From NCBI GenBank assembly GCA_947179485.1, contig OX359250.1:21062539-21126538 (forward strand): a DNA stretch of 64,000 bases, in the 5' to 3' direction. Shown piece after piece: positions 11,163 through 23,548 of the stretch. Numbering within the stretch: position 1 is the first letter of the stretch; each line of letters opens with the position of its first letter. Below the pieces are notes generated by a model, which was not told the DNA's origin, made no database searches, and was given only the letters and a program-made list of their open reading frames with translations. The position numbers were made by a program, and so were the translations under genes. The DNA comes from Allacma fusca. Lineage: Eukaryota > Arthropoda > Collembola > Symphypleona > Sminthuridae.

Positions 11163-11426
11163 TCAGTGTGTGTAATGTAATGTAGAATGTAGCGCAAGTT
11201 CCAGTTCGATCTTTTCTGGTGGAGTAGTTAATTGAATAAATTCCCTAATTCCCAGCTTGTTTTCCAATGTCCGTAGAAAGCTGGAGAGATTAGAGTGTAA
11301 CAGACATGCAGCTGTGATACCTTCTTCGCATTCACTCCCTGTACTAGGAACAACTGGGATATGTGTGAGGAGAGTAGTCGTCCTATGTGTACAAATAGCA
11401 GTTAAGGAGAAAGGAGACTGTAGCAA
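11163..11426 (-). CDS. putative terminal exon, unknown product (opposed by a plus-strand frame)
   Basis: Minus-strand frame of 87 codons to TGA. An acceptor ending gctacag near 11415 would open it in phase 0. The C-terminal third is acidic and Leu-rich (IREFIQLTTPPEKIELELAL). The plus strand over 11257-11505 is also open for 82 codons with basic, Cys-containing sequence. Coding DNA often leaves an antisense frame open, so one may be a shadow of the other, but I cannot say which, or whether both are chance. Confidence 0.17.
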   Translation of the reverse strand: MLQSPFSLTAICTHRTTTLLTHIPVVPSTGSECEEGITAACLLHSNLSSFLRTLENKLGIREFIQLTTPPEKIELELALHSTLHYTH

Positions 11427-12466
11427 TGTATCCCCAACCTCTTCTATAAGACCCTGTTTATACTATACACAGAGGAAACGACTCGAGCATCACGGTTTCC
11501 ACTAACTCAGCTCCTGAATCCTCAGCAAAGGCTGGTCTTGTATAGCACAGGAATCTGGACGGGTTTACAAACCAATTGCTTATATGATTTGGCGATCTCT
11601 CAAAACAAGATGGGATTTACATTGATTGATCTTATCCATAAACAGACTTTTCACAGAGCACCTCCTCCATCCCATGGTGGAGGAATTTTTTCAATTGATT
11701 AAAACATAAGAAAATGGGGAAAAATTGAAAAGTGTGCTGGGGGAGGAGCATCTCCGAGACTCGAAACATTTTTTGTACTATTAATATGCTTCGTATTTTA
11801 ATGTCATGTGTTTACTTATATTTCTCTCCAACTCTCCGGAATCTTCCTCCAATGTTAAATATAGCAGTCATATTTTACTCCATGCTTAGCATACAATCCA
11901 CCAGTTACACTTTTTCCTCTCAATCTCCCCAGTGCACATCCTTGATTTAATAAGAAGCAATAACAAATGTATGATCCTATGCATACTGGGTATCTATACA
12001 TATGTCAAAATCCCGGTGTGCATACATTGAGCATTTATATGGTCTGCCGTGCTTGAACACACTCGCACTTGTAAAGCATATCTACTTGGTAGAAACACAC
12101 GTAAGAGCAGCTTCTTGCTCTAGTCCTGTAATTTCACTCGAAGGAAACATGTTTAGGAAGAGGACGGAAACGTAGCGTCAAGACGTGGAGAGTAATAGAT
12201 TTTTGATGAAAAAGATGCTGAGCCAAAGGGCAAATGAGAGGGATTCTGATGCTAAAATGGTGTTTGGGGGCAGATGGCTGTGTTTAAAATCTTTTAATTG
12301 CTTGAGTTGCCAAAAATAGTACGTGTTTGTTCAGAGGAGTTTTTTTCATAAAAATAAAAACGTCATAGTGATGGGGAAAAGTTAAGGGGCGGACATACTC
12401 TCACAGTATGAGTCTACTGGGACACACACTCCTAGTAGACACGATGGAGTGTCTGTATATATTTAC

Positions 12467-12507
12467 TGTGTGTGTGTGTGTGTGTGTGAGTGTGTGTGTG
12501 TATGTGT
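12467..12507. repeat. (TG)n microsatellite, imperfect
   Basis: Interrupted by GAG and TAT. Confidence 0.93.
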
Positions 12508-13075
12508 GTACATGTTACAAGTTTAGGGAATTATAAGTTAAATCGGAGAGAGTCAAGTCAATGGCAGTGGGAAGCTGGAGCAGTTAGAGGGTGAAAGAGG
12601 AGTCGTGACTTAAAGGAAACATACATAATGCTGAGATTTCATGGTACATAGTAAAAATTGTATCTGGTTGACGCTTCGCTGACGTTGGTAGAGTGTTTTT
12701 CCGTTAGATTCACCAGTTGGTAATTCAATATATGTGTGAGGGAAATTAACGCTTGTGGCCCATATTTTTCATGAGCTCGTCTTCTCTCTCACAGACACCA
12801 AACTCCCGGCGCAAGGAGAGAGCTCCACGGATTAAGATGAGTATAAATTTAGAAAAAGGGGGTAACCGAAGGGCTCGCTAATTGGAATCCTAGACTTAAG
12901 ATGATAATTTCCACTGGAAGCGAACAAGTCCTCGTATAATGGCTCAAATCAACTCCTTCACTCTGTCTTACATAGCTCGCGTTCAGTAGCTCCGAGGAAA
13001 CAGCCTTTTTTTCCCCTTTGCACTCCTTCCTTGTCTCCCTCTACAATACACTAGCCCTGTATCTTCCTACCATTT

Positions 13076-13114
13076 ACACACACACACAAACACACACACA
13101 AACACACACACACT
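13076..13114. repeat. (CA)n microsatellite with AAAC interruptions
   Basis: Two CAAA breaks in about 19 units. Confidence 0.94.
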
Positions 13115-13536
13115 CACCATTACCAGCTCCATGTGCTTAGATACTCCCAGACTGTAATATACATATCCGCACCTATTTGTAGGCTCGTACTTCATATAAG
13201 CCCTTTACTCTCCCATATAGTAGATGCCTAAACATGTACGGACATCCTCCGTGGTGCACGTAAACGCGTGGTAGAATTTTGCTCGTAACAAGTTAACGAG
13301 ATTGTACATGAACCAATAAAATGAAGTAGGTAATATTTCCCTCAAGTATTTTTGCAAGATGCAGCTCCCTTCTCTGCATATTCTCACGGCCAGGCTCGTT
13401 CCCATTGCACTTCCACGCACTTATACCTGCACTCTTATAAATGTAGATAGATGTACACACCCCTGTACTCTGTACTGGCACTCTCTCACATGTATCTATT
13501 CCTCCACTGGTACTCTTATACTTTCAGTGTGGTACC

Positions 13537-13560
13537 AAAAAAAAAAAAAAAAACACACAC
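13537..13560. repeat. A17 run followed by (CA)4
   Basis: Homopolymer grading into CA; no retroposon body with target duplications was recognised upstream. Confidence 0.9.
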
Positions 13561-13817
13561 CCCGGCAAAAACTAAACCAAGAAACCATTTTCGGGTGGAA
13601 TTCCGTGAGATTCTATCAAGTTGGAAATGATACTACATGCCTTGCATCCGCAATTTACACTTAGTACATGAGGTAAGGCTTACACTTTTAGAAATTATTG
13701 TTTTTCTGACTAAGCTCGCACGAGTTACAACAGTAGTTGCAATTAGTCACTATGGTGCTCTGATTGTGAGTGATATTTGTTAAGTGTGACAGTACATGGC
13801 GCGTACTTATATGCAAG

Positions 13818-13838
13818 GAGAGAGAGAGAGAGAGAGAG
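13818..13838. repeat. (GA)10 microsatellite
   Basis: Uninterrupted GA on the plus strand, one of few GA-oriented tracts in the first half. Confidence 0.95.
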
Positions 13839-14429
13839 GCTCTATGTGTGGGGTACTATATGAGAAAGGAGGCCGGGAAAGGAAGTAGTGTTGAGGACCC
13901 ATGACCGGAGCCCAGAAGAGTAAATAGGTTGTTTTTCAACTCCGTCAGAATCGGTTAGGACGCTGAGCATTGCTGGGTCAGTTATTAGATCTTGCAATCA
14001 TCTAATGGGCAAATGTATAATTCATGCTGCCTATAATTCACACGGCTGACGAACACCCAGCATGCGAAAGTTCAATAGAGGAGCTGCTGCCCCGGTGGTT
14101 TGACCGGAATCAGTGGAGGGATCCAGGAGAAAAAAGGAGGAAGAAACTTAATTTTGGTGGTCCTTGGGAAACTTTTCCTCTCTTGGAAGCCAAGGCAATC
14201 TGATAATTAGGCAGGCTTTTAATGATTCTCTATGTAGGTTTGGTAACCACACACAGAAAAATAGAAATGACCGTCTTTTTGATTTCTTTCCTTCGAGCGG
14301 AAGTACAGCGAGACATGCAAGGCTCTCATTACACTCCTCCATACATGCTATTACATCTTGCTATTTTAGTATAATTACTTGAGACTAACTACGACTTGGT
14401 CATAAGGTTAAACATGGACATGTCTTTGA

Positions 14430-14458
14430 CTCTCTCTCTCTCTCTCTCTCCCTCTCTC
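14430..14458. repeat. (CT)n microsatellite
   Basis: Ten perfect units, then CCTCTC. Confidence 0.94.
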
Positions 14459-14779
14459 CCACTCCTCACGACTCCAACTGTATAGATACATACATGCTGA
14501 CATCCTTGTGGCTCTACGACTACTTTCCTCTCCCCTGTACATATATGTAAGGGAGGTAGATGTGCACATGTAAGTAGTTCGTATGTAGTGTAACAAGGTC
14601 CGGAAAACTTGTAACTTCACCATCTGCCCAGCTGGAGCTATAACTGAGCTACCTGGTATATACCTCCAGCGCCTCTTTGTGCAGCCTTGTAGGATCTATC
14701 CGGGAAAGTTTGTCGGTCAGTCAAGCGTATACGTACATGCAGAGACTAGTCTAGTATTCCTTCTATTATGCGTGGGCCT

Positions 14780-14806
14780 TTCTCTCTCTCTCTCTCTCTC
14801 TCTCTC
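14780..14806. repeat. (TC)13 microsatellite
   Basis: Uninterrupted. Confidence 0.96.
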
Positions 14807-15736
14807 GACTCATAAATGGTTCATGTTCTCTTGCTAAGATAATGAAATTCGATTAGAACCCGTCTCAATGTGCATCGGATTTTGAGGAGTTACGAGTCAT
14901 CAGAACTAATAGGATTAGTTGTACACTAACTGCTACTTCCAACAGTCAGGCCTGTTCTCAGACTTTTCCCCGGCCTGCCAAGTAAAAGAAAACAAGTTTT
15001 CTGTCTCCCACCTATTAGTACTAGGGCTATGTTCTTCATTTCTCATTTCAAATGAAATAATAATTGCTTTTGGAAGTATTGTCAAACTACTGTGATTTTC
15101 TTTTTTCAGATTATCACGACTCTGGGCAAAGCTCTTTTCTCTTGACTTTCCTATATATATATTTATACTCTCTTGCTCTCATGTTGATTCACATTACGGA
15201 CTGGGTCCCCAGGACCACAGTATTAGCTTAGATGTATTCTTGGATTTAGCCTGGCATTTCCAGGGATTAATTTTCCTTTTCCCTTTGTCGCCAACGTCAA
15301 TAATAAGCACGACCTTGTGACTCTTCAAGCCTGATAACGCTGTCGGACTGAGCAAAATATTACTTTGACTTTAATGACTTTTCCTCCAATAGTAAAGTAC
15401 ACATCGTTGGCTCAATTTCCTCACTCACGTAAACCACCTGTATAATAAGAGTATAATTATTATTATCTATTGTACATTTTTTTTTTCATAACGTTAAGTT
15501 TTGGTTTGAAAAACTACCATTTGTTTTTTCTACCTCTTGATGTGAATTTGTATCTAATTAAAATTAGATTTTTTTTTTATAAGCTTGTAAAATAGATATC
15601 CAGACACTCTTGAAGCTGATAGTACCGTTATACCGTTAGAATGATTTGTTGTACTACTACAGTACAGGAACAAGAGGTAGAAATTAGTTCTAGCTTTAAA
15701 AAAAAAACCAGATGATTACAGCCCTTCTTGAGACTG

Positions 15737-16084
15737 TTATGGTCTCATGTTGGAAGTACGCTCATTATGGTCAGTGTTAAAACAGTTTTGGGATTTCCTT
15801 CGAACTCTAGTCAGATAATACCTAAGGAAAATTCCCCTTTTCATGTAATTTCGGGCTACTCTGTTGTCTGGTTGTTGTAGGAAGTTCGTCAATATGGTTG
15901 AGAATGGAGCTACAGTATAGTAGGTATTTTTGTAGGGGGGAATATTGAAAGAACAGGAGGGACAAGGAAGTGGGATTTTTTCGGAAGATTTTCTCATATG
16001 TACTTTTCTGGAAGGTTGCCTTTGGGGAAGGGTCCGTGGACGATAAGTCGTAATTGCTGGAGGATAATTGTCATGTGAGCCCAT
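15737..16084 (-). CDS. putative single-exon ORF, 115 codons, unknown product
   Basis: ATG-initiated frame with no simple repeat, one of the longest of its kind here. The product would be strongly basic and hydrophilic: Arg/Lys-rich with Pro-rich parts (N-terminus MGSHDNYPPAITTYRPR), a Cys-Pro motif around residue 40 (CPSC) and no signal peptide or membrane segment. Start context is T at -3, G at +4. No poly(A) signal was noticed after the TAA. CPSC is too little to claim a zinc site. About one ATG frame of this length is expected by chance. Confidence 0.27.
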   Translation of the reverse strand: MGSHDNYPPAITTYRPRTLPQRQPSRKVHMRKSSEKIPLPCPSCSFNIPPYKNTYYTVAPFSTILTNFLQQPDNRVARNYMKRGIFLRYYLTRVRRKSQNCFNTDHNERTSNMRP

Positions 16085-16889
16085 AAAAATGTCTTGGTGG
16101 AGTGTGTGGATGAATCCGTTGATGAATATAGTTCTTATTATAATCTCAATAATACAAATGAGTCATGAATCACTCGTCCGTGCATAGGAGGCATAGAGAA
16201 CACGCACTTATATCTATTACACACATCAACATGTCTCTACTTGTATGTATTTTCGGACGTGTCTGTATCTATTCATGTATAAGTATCTACCTATAATTAC
16301 ATAACACAGTTGTTAGTTAGTTACATATGTCCCTGTATCTCGGAGCTCCCTTGCTATGAGAGTTACTTACTCCTGTAGGTATGCTCACCTCCAGTGGAGC
16401 TCAGCACTGCTCTGCTTTACTTGACTCACAGGCATTAGTGAGTATGGTAATCAATAAAATATAAGTCAGTCAGTAAAATAAGTAAAAACCATGTGATTTA
16501 TGAGAGCCGTGTTGTGAGTGCGAAAGGCCATATGTTGTTGTGTATTTAATTTAACACCGACTGTGACAGTTTTGTTGCTGGTCTCAATATATGTAAAAGA
16601 CCCAGCGGAGTGCACCGTACAGATAGTAACTGGAGTAGTACAGGGACGACCTGTACCTGGTGGGAGAACCTACATATGTAGATACATATATATGTAATTA
16701 TATCTATACATATGACGGGGAAATAGCAAGCACGTCGTGTGCTAAGAAGTCAAAATGAACATGTGCAAAAGATTTTGACGGAGCATGTAAATATGGAAAC
16801 TATTTTAAAGAAACAAAAGCAAACATCTGGAGTGTTGGAGTCCCCGAAGGTCCTCACTTTTCCTTCTAATATTTTTAGGGTATGCATTG

Positions 16890-16907
16890 TTTTTTTTTTT
16901 TTTTTTT
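16890..16907. repeat. T18 homopolymer
   Basis: Single-base run. Confidence 0.95.
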
Positions 16908-17479
16908 GATTGTGCAATGTTTGAAAAGGTCCTAGAATTACTTCTTAGCTAGGTCTCTGAGTACTAGTAGGGACGGTCTTGAGTCTGATGCACAAAGTAG
17001 TGCAGGGTAGGATAGATTGAGGTATCCATTTAATATTAGTTGGAGAGAGAGAGGAGCACTTTGGAAGTTTGTAACTACGACTCGGAGTTGTGAGCCATAT
17101 GAAAAGAGTTTAATAAAAAAAAATATATATAGTAACTGAGGTTGAGGAGCGGAGAGGAAATAACGGCGAGAGAGAAAGGGTGTAATCCTTTGTCTAATTA
17201 TTCGATAAGGGAATTTAGAGGTGTGCCTTACATACGAGGATCAAGCCTTGCAAGTGCTAATTACACCCTCCATGTGTTTCATAAATGTGATTAACGTTCT
17301 CGGCACTGTGAAAGGCTCTGACGAGATAATAAGCAGATGAAACACGCCTAACAGACGTTCTTTCCACACATCGGAGTGCAGATAAACTAGATGCGCACTC
17401 CTTCCTCATCATCATCATCAGATGAGGTTTTACACACCTGCTAAGCTCTCTCCTCATAGTCCCCCATTGGTGCATACAT

Positions 17480-17487
17480 ACACACAC

Positions 17488-17521
<34 letters not shown>

Positions 17522-17529
17522 ACACACAC
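17480..17529. repeat. (CA)n microsatellite with CT interruptions
   Basis: About 24 units with two CACT breaks. Confidence 0.95.
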
Positions 17530-17768
17530 CGAGTCAGACGCATACGGATGAGACTGTGATAGGAAATGCTGGTTGTTCCAAACATCAAGTGCACTCAACC
17601 TAATGTACACAGAGACAAGAGACAGGGGCTAGATACATGCACATTGCTCACACATTCTCATATTCTCAGAAGGCATAATTTAGTTTTTTTTTTGAAAAAA
17701 AAAAGTTTATTATTCACTCAGTGCATATGGAATCCCTCTCTCTCACTTTTATCCCTCAACTCACCACT

Positions 17769-17788
17769 CACACACACACACACACACT
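17769..17788. repeat. (CA)10 microsatellite
   Basis: Uninterrupted. Confidence 0.94.
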
Positions 17789-18291
17789 ACTCCGAGCCAG
17801 TGAGGCTAAAGGGAGTAATATACCATTGCGGTTCAATATCGTGTCTTGTATTTCAACACCTTGTTCCAGTCGTGCATCGTATTTTTAAAACTGATGGCGA
17901 ATCCCTCCTAAACTAATGCATAATAATTATTCTAGATTCAGGGCACAATCCACGTTACTCTCTTTCTCACTCCCTCTGGACGGCCTGGGATGTATGTACA
18001 TACATACAGTCACAATCCCCTGGTTTGTTGTGTTGTTGGTGTTTTTGGTACCGGTGAAAACCTCTTTTGTTGTGTCCATAAAAGCTTCAAGAGGATTTTT
18101 TCGAGGTGTCTGGCTTTATACGTTTCTAATTTGCTTTATGATTTCCCCTAGCCAGCCTTGGGTGATGGACATGTAGAATAAATGAGAACCTTGCACTTTT
18201 CGGCTGTCAAATTCTCACTATCAGTATGTACGTGTGGATGTTGGAGTTTGATTAGAAAATAGTTTTAAGAATTTTCACACTTGCTCAGCTC

Positions 18292-18294
<3 letters not shown>

Positions 18295-18325
<31 letters not shown>
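18295..18325. repeat. (CT)15 microsatellite
   Basis: Uninterrupted. Confidence 0.96.
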
Positions 18326-18328
<3 letters not shown>

Positions 18329-20048
18329 TCCCTTGAGAGTCTCAACGCACATACCTCCTTTGTGGTATTTGAGCAGAGCAGACAAAGTCAAGGATTTAAT
18401 TTTACACCTTCAAGTAAAATTTTTAACATGAGGGGTAAAGTAAGCAATAAATTATTGATAGACTATTTTGCTGATTAAAATACAACCTCGTAGCTTTGAG
18501 AGGTGGTTAGATATTCATTGGATTTTTAGAGCCTCAAAGAGATAGAGGAGAGGAGGAGGTATAGATGAGAGTATAATGTACACCAGAAAATAAAACTACA
18601 TTTTCTCTTTATTTCTATCTAATCATCATCCTCTCCCAATCCTTTTCTTTTTCTTGGGCTTTATCATCATCATCCCCCCTCTGTAATACATAGACTACAC
18701 AGAGCTCTAGGTACTGAGATTCCACAGTTCTGGTCATCATCATAATCAACAGCCTCATATCTTATGAGCGTAGTTTGGTGCACTGTTGAAGAGGGCATCA
18801 AGTTATTTGTTCCTCCTCCGAGCCTCTATACATACGGCACTCTTTCGAGAAGAGGCCCAGGCACGCAAGGAAGAGGAAGAATAGTCCACGATAATATGCA
18901 ACTCATCAGACTAGTTTTATTATTAAGGAGTTTTTATATTGTAATAATGTGCATAAATTTAATGACCCGACTGACCCATGCCACATTTTTTCTTTGCTGG
19001 ATTTAAAAAGAAATGCTAATCAGTTTGACACTCTGGCAAGTTATAACTATTTTACGACCCGCCGAGAGTGAGAGAGAGAGAGAGTGAGACCATCCAACTC
19101 CCGAGCACCTTATAAAACAGCCAGGATTTTATGTAACATTTTTAATTATGCAAAGATTATTCATTACAAACCATTCCCATGATTGCCTATCCTATCATAT
19201 AGATACACCTGCTGGCTCATAGGCTTTCCTCCTCCGATTGATAAACCATGCCCTGGGTAATCCTCCCCGACCAACTACATATTTGGGAGAAGGCGCACTT
19301 AAAATGCTTAAGTGTGGAGTAGCACCATATGGAACCAGTACAGTGTTTTATAAATGACTCACATCCTCATCTGTGAGAGTATATCTATGTATGTAGCTCA
19401 TCTTACATGATTGGAGGTACTAAATTAATCCTAAATAGCTCCAAGAACTCTCTCTCGGATAAGGAGCAAAGCTGAATTTTTCTAAAATAAATAAGCGGAA
19501 GTGAACCTTGGAAATATTTTCCCTAAGCAGTGGCTCAATCCTATAGTTCCTTACAAATTTGATAGATATTTCCTTGTGTTCTCCCAAGTTTTTTGTCGGG
19601 CCTTTGGAGCACTCGGATTGATTGGGCTCTTAGCCGGCCGTCTGTCTGTCTGTAGCTTAAATAATAAACCCGAGGAGTTTACGCAATAATCTATTACACA
19701 AAAAGGAGGTGGTAATGAGATATTTTTTTTAAATTTTTGCTATCAAATCTGGGGAATAGTAGTGTAACAAATGTGGCAATGGTACAAGAAATTTGTGGTT
19801 AATTATCTTTCCAGTCAGGTTTAGAAATTATGCAGTAATTATATGGTTGCATAAATTGTATAAAAAGTTGGTACACACAAAAAAAATAGCACCTGCTACA
19901 ATAATAGGGGCAGAGTCCCAATGGTGAGGATATAAACATAGATGAGAGACTAGTTTCTGCAGATTCCGGTTGTTCAGATAGATATTATATACTGTGTTTC
20001 GTGTGATCTCGGCATGGAGGATATACATAATTATGTATCTATCTATCT

Positions 20049-20570
20049 ATGTTGACGTCAGAAGGTGTTTTGAGTCTGGGACTTGTGCTGTTGTTGCTGG
20101 GAAGGTTGTTATTAGGGAATAATTACGAGCCTATGGAATGGCAGCCTAATATGATTAAAAGTCTAGTGTGTTTTTGTAATAGGCTGAGTGTGAAGCGACC
20201 GATTCAGATTCAGGTAAGAGACTGACTGAAGGAAGGAAGGTTGCTAGTTACCAAGTTCATATTATTTCAAGGTATCTATCCTCTCTCAGTCACTACCATA
20301 CTATTGCAAATTGACTACGAGTAGAGTTATAGTAAGTAAGAATATTTTTATTATTAAGGCTTCAATTGTATTCTTCGGGACTGCAACCCGCTGAGACTCT
20401 CCTATCCTCTTTCATTATTGTGCAAATTTATGAGCCTCGCACAAGTGTATCCTCAAAGGCTCTCTGTAAATGAGTATCATTGAATGTGATTTCATTGGAC
20501 TCAGGTGCATATATTGAGACTCGTACAGTTTGAGATATGTATCGGGAAACTTGACGGACCTGACTTTTAG
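20049..20570 (+). CDS. putative secreted small protein, three exons
   Basis: Exon 1 (20049-20213, 55 codons) starts with the first ATG after an in-frame TAA and ends CAG|GTAAGA. Exon 2 (20290-20331, 14 codons) follows the acceptor tatcctctctcag and ends ATA|GTAAGTAAG. Exon 3 (20505-20570) follows a CAG acceptor and reads 21 codons to TAG. All junctions are phase 0; introns are 76 and 173 nt. Product about 90 residues. Residues 7-22 form a Leu-rich hydrophobic core (VLSLGLVLLLLGRLLL), as in a signal peptide or anchor, followed by a mature part with Cys at 41 and 43 (CFC) and one in each of exons 2 and 3. A TATAAA at about 20590 could act as a variant poly(A) signal. The Leu core partly reflects a TTG/CTG run, so chance is not excluded. 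No family recognised. Confidence 0.3.
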
Positions 20571-20623
20571 TCTAATGTTTTGCTAAACTATAAACATTTC
20601 TTGTCTTCAGTTCTGTCTCTGTT

Positions 20624-20665
20624 TCTCTCTCTCTCTCTCTCACAAACACACACACACACACACTC
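20624..20665. repeat. (CT)n-(CA)n compound microsatellite
   Basis: Nine CT units run directly into about ele­ven CA units. Confidence 0.95.
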
Positions 20666-21620
20666 ACAGCATAGCCGTTTGTTTCTCCCCATGCTGGAGC
20701 CTTCAAGATGATACAACAAATAGGTGGAGAGCAGTCAGTATTGATTCTGCGTGTAAATCTTACATGAGGTAATTTATGTGAGTTTTAATATGAATGTGTG
20801 TACTTTTGTCTCATTAGTGGTGTACATTTTAAGTCATAACTTAAGACTAGGCGTCCGCTGGTGGGGTAGGGACTATTAGGTGATCTAAGACTTGTCTGTA
20901 AGTTATGTGGAGGTGGATTTCCATCCGCATTGACTCTCTTGTCATTCCACCATTCGCTTTACGCACTCATTCTTGTAATGAATGCTCGCTTACTCACATT
21001 CAGGTGAAGTGTTGTCTGTCAGCAACAGTTGTCCGTCTTCTATGACCATTTGTTAAACGTCCTAGATGTGGAGAGAGAACACAGGGAGAAGGGAAAAAAA
21101 ACATGAGTCTTCCATTGCCTATATAGCCTTTGCAAGGAGTCATGAAAGACTTAAGTGGCCAAGAAATGTCTGGCATAGGATACCGTCTTGACTGTAGTAC
21201 ATCCAGCCCAAGATGTGGAGAGAGGAAGAAGATCCTACCTGCACCGACCCTAATAACTTTTGCGGGCTCTCGTAGCTCTAGTCAGTTTCTCTTGTTTTTT
21301 TTCTCTCTCTGTCTCTCTCTCTCTCTTTCCACTACTCCAGCCCGAGAGTCATGCACTTTCCGCTATACTATCCACGCAGGTCTATGAGTTACTCCTCTGT
21401 CAATTTCATTCTCTTTTCCCTACTCTCGGGAAAACTGTGGGCACAGATAGAATATCGGTTTAAGAGCTTTTACGAGAACATGGGCTAATACGACCATGAC
21501 ACTTATGACGGCCGTATAGGAAAATATGCGTCAATAATACCCCTCAGACAATGCACTACTCATAACTAATACACAAGTGGAGGATACGTTCCGCAGGTAT
21601 TTCACATCCCACAATCTCCA

Positions 21621-21640
21621 CTCTCTCTCTCTCTCTCTCT
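21621..21640. repeat. (CT)10 microsatellite
   Basis: Uninterrupted. Confidence 0.95.
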
Positions 21641-22749
21641 TTCTCTTCATCGGCTTCCTTGATTATCAGAAAAGCTATTGAGCAGGGATAAGGGAGAGGA
21701 AGTGAACAAGTATTTGTAAAGTCAAGATGCTACACATTTACTACACCCCGGAAAAAAGCTCTGACGTTTCATGATCAATCGATTAGTGGAAGCTTTAAAA
21801 CTCATTCTTCTTCTCCGAAGACGTTGAGACACTGGAGGCCTCATTGTCGGTGATTGTATGGCTAAGGGAAGGAGTAATGTCAGATTTAGCTCTTTTATCC
21901 TGCCACAATTTCCACGAATATTTTTTGAGTTTAACTCATGTTGTAGTAGGGCCATTTGTGTACATGGTACATGGTAGCTTCAGTTGGATTTTGAAGTTCC
22001 AGCGGCGGGAAGCTTCCTCAAGAATGCCCTCAACGTAGGTTCCTTTATTGGGAGAGGTGAGAGGGTTTCTTTCCTGAGCATGGCTAGAGTTTTAGAGTTT
22101 TAGCTCGTGTGAGTTTAAGGAAGTTTTTAAGTTACAGTTTACAAAGGGCTTACTTGAGAGTTATATTGAGAGGTGAGAGTTTAAAATGAATATGGAAACG
22201 TTTGTACATGGATTTACAGATACATATGTAAGTTTAGAATCTCAACTTGAGGTATGATGGGTAGTGCTTATGTTTTTTTTTGTATATATGAGGTCTTGAA
22301 TTTATAGCCTTGTGCACGGAGGATACACACATGGGGTTTTGTACAGATAGGTTTGTGTGTGTGTGATTGTAGGAGTAGAATCCATGCATGAGTTTTGGAG
22401 GAGCATGACTATGGCTCGGATAGGGAGTCAGAAAGGGGATACATTTTTGGAATCTTCCGTCATAGAGATTGAAGATGATCGTAGTTTCATTTTTATTATT
22501 TGATGGGGACTTATAATTTCGTTGTTGAAAATAAATTGGCAATTTTTCCCACGTCAAATAGATAGGTATTTACGATAATGGTATGAGCAAGGAGGCCGAG
22601 CAGGTTGATTTCAAATGCTTATGTTCCGCAACTATAGGAGATATGAGTGAGATAAACGTATTAAGTGGACCACATTTGAAGAATGTTATAATGCGATGGA
22701 GGCAGTGGGTATAGGATAATGATCTAAGGGAACGATGGAATAGATAGGT

Positions 22750-22767
22750 GAGCTCTTCTCTACCGTA

Positions 22768-22841
<74 letters not shown>

Positions 22842-22868
22842 GAGAAAGAGTACGATAGATCTCGAGCT
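22750..22868. repeat. long CT tract inside an imperfect inverted repeat
   Basis: The CT tract (22775-22841, one CCC break) is flanked by GAGCTC...CGTACTCT on the left and AGAGTACG...GAGCT on the right. CGTACTCT/AGAGTACG pair over eight bases, with TCTA/TAGA and AGCTC/GAGCT pairing further out, so the CT tract would sit in the loop. Confidence 0.7.
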
Positions 22869-23502
22869 AACTCTGACTTTTAGTTTGACTGGAGCTTATT
22901 ACTTGGTTTATATGGACAAAAAGGATGAGGATGGTGGGCATAAGTCGTGGTCGTGGCATAGTTTAATGAGTGTTACTCACTCGGATCTTGTGTTGCACCC
23001 CCTGGAGTTTTTGGCTGACACTTGACCGAATTGGTTAAGGCCTCTTTAGAACACCTGAACGAGTGTTTTTTGCGTAGCCCTTCACCTGCTGTCACATAAT
23101 GCCACACAACTTGGATCCAGGTATGGTAATTTATGCAATTCTCATTCCATACTGCTGACGTATATGATTCTTCTCAAATACTTTATCACCTCTCAGTTCT
23201 TTAATTCTTTACTCCTATTAATGATTTCGCTCTGTATTCATTTCAAACATCGTGGGGCTGTCTAACAACTTGTGTGCCAATACTAATCAAGTGCTAGTCT
23301 CTCTCGGCTGTGGTTGTGTAACATATCTCTGGTCTGTATGTGTAAGCGCGCGCGTGTGTCTGTGTCTGTATGTGTGTATTAATATGATATTGTTAGTCAG
23401 TTGAAAAAATGATGAGCTGGAGTGAAAACACTGCCATGAGATTCTTTTCATTCTCAATTTATGAATTATAAAGTTTACAACTCCGTCTGAGTATGAGTGT
23501 GA

Positions 23503-23548
23503 GTGTGTATGTGTGTGTGTGTGTGTGTGTGGATCTGTGTCTGTGTGT
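23503..23548. repeat. (TG)n microsatellite, imperfect
   Basis: Interrupted by GGATC and CTG. Confidence 0.93.

Larger units (their letters stand above)
11506..15736. other. repeat-rich non-coding stretch
   Basis: Unique sequence with TG (12467-12507), CA (13076-13114), A17 followed by CA (13537-13560), GA (13818-13838) and CT (14430-14458, 14780-14806) tracts. Open frames here are short or lack start and splice support; I see no gene. Confidence 0.45.
16085..20048. other. non-coding stretch with CA, CT and T tracts
   Basis: Holds T18 at 16890-16907, CA at 17480-17529 and 17769-17788, CT at 18295-18325 and a short GA near 19069-19085. Several 60-115-codon frames exist but cross repeats or lack starts; none is called. 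Confidence 0.4.

Noticed and set aside
13537..13560. A17 run as the tail of a retroposed element
   Set aside because: It runs straight into CA repeats and no target-site duplication or element body could be identified upstream.
23021..23040. CTTGACCGAATTGGTTAAGG, resembling a tRNA-Ser/Leu D-arm
   Set aside because: No B-box follows at tRNA spacing and no acceptor stem pairs across it. A very decayed tRNA-derived SINE cannot be excluded but is not supported.
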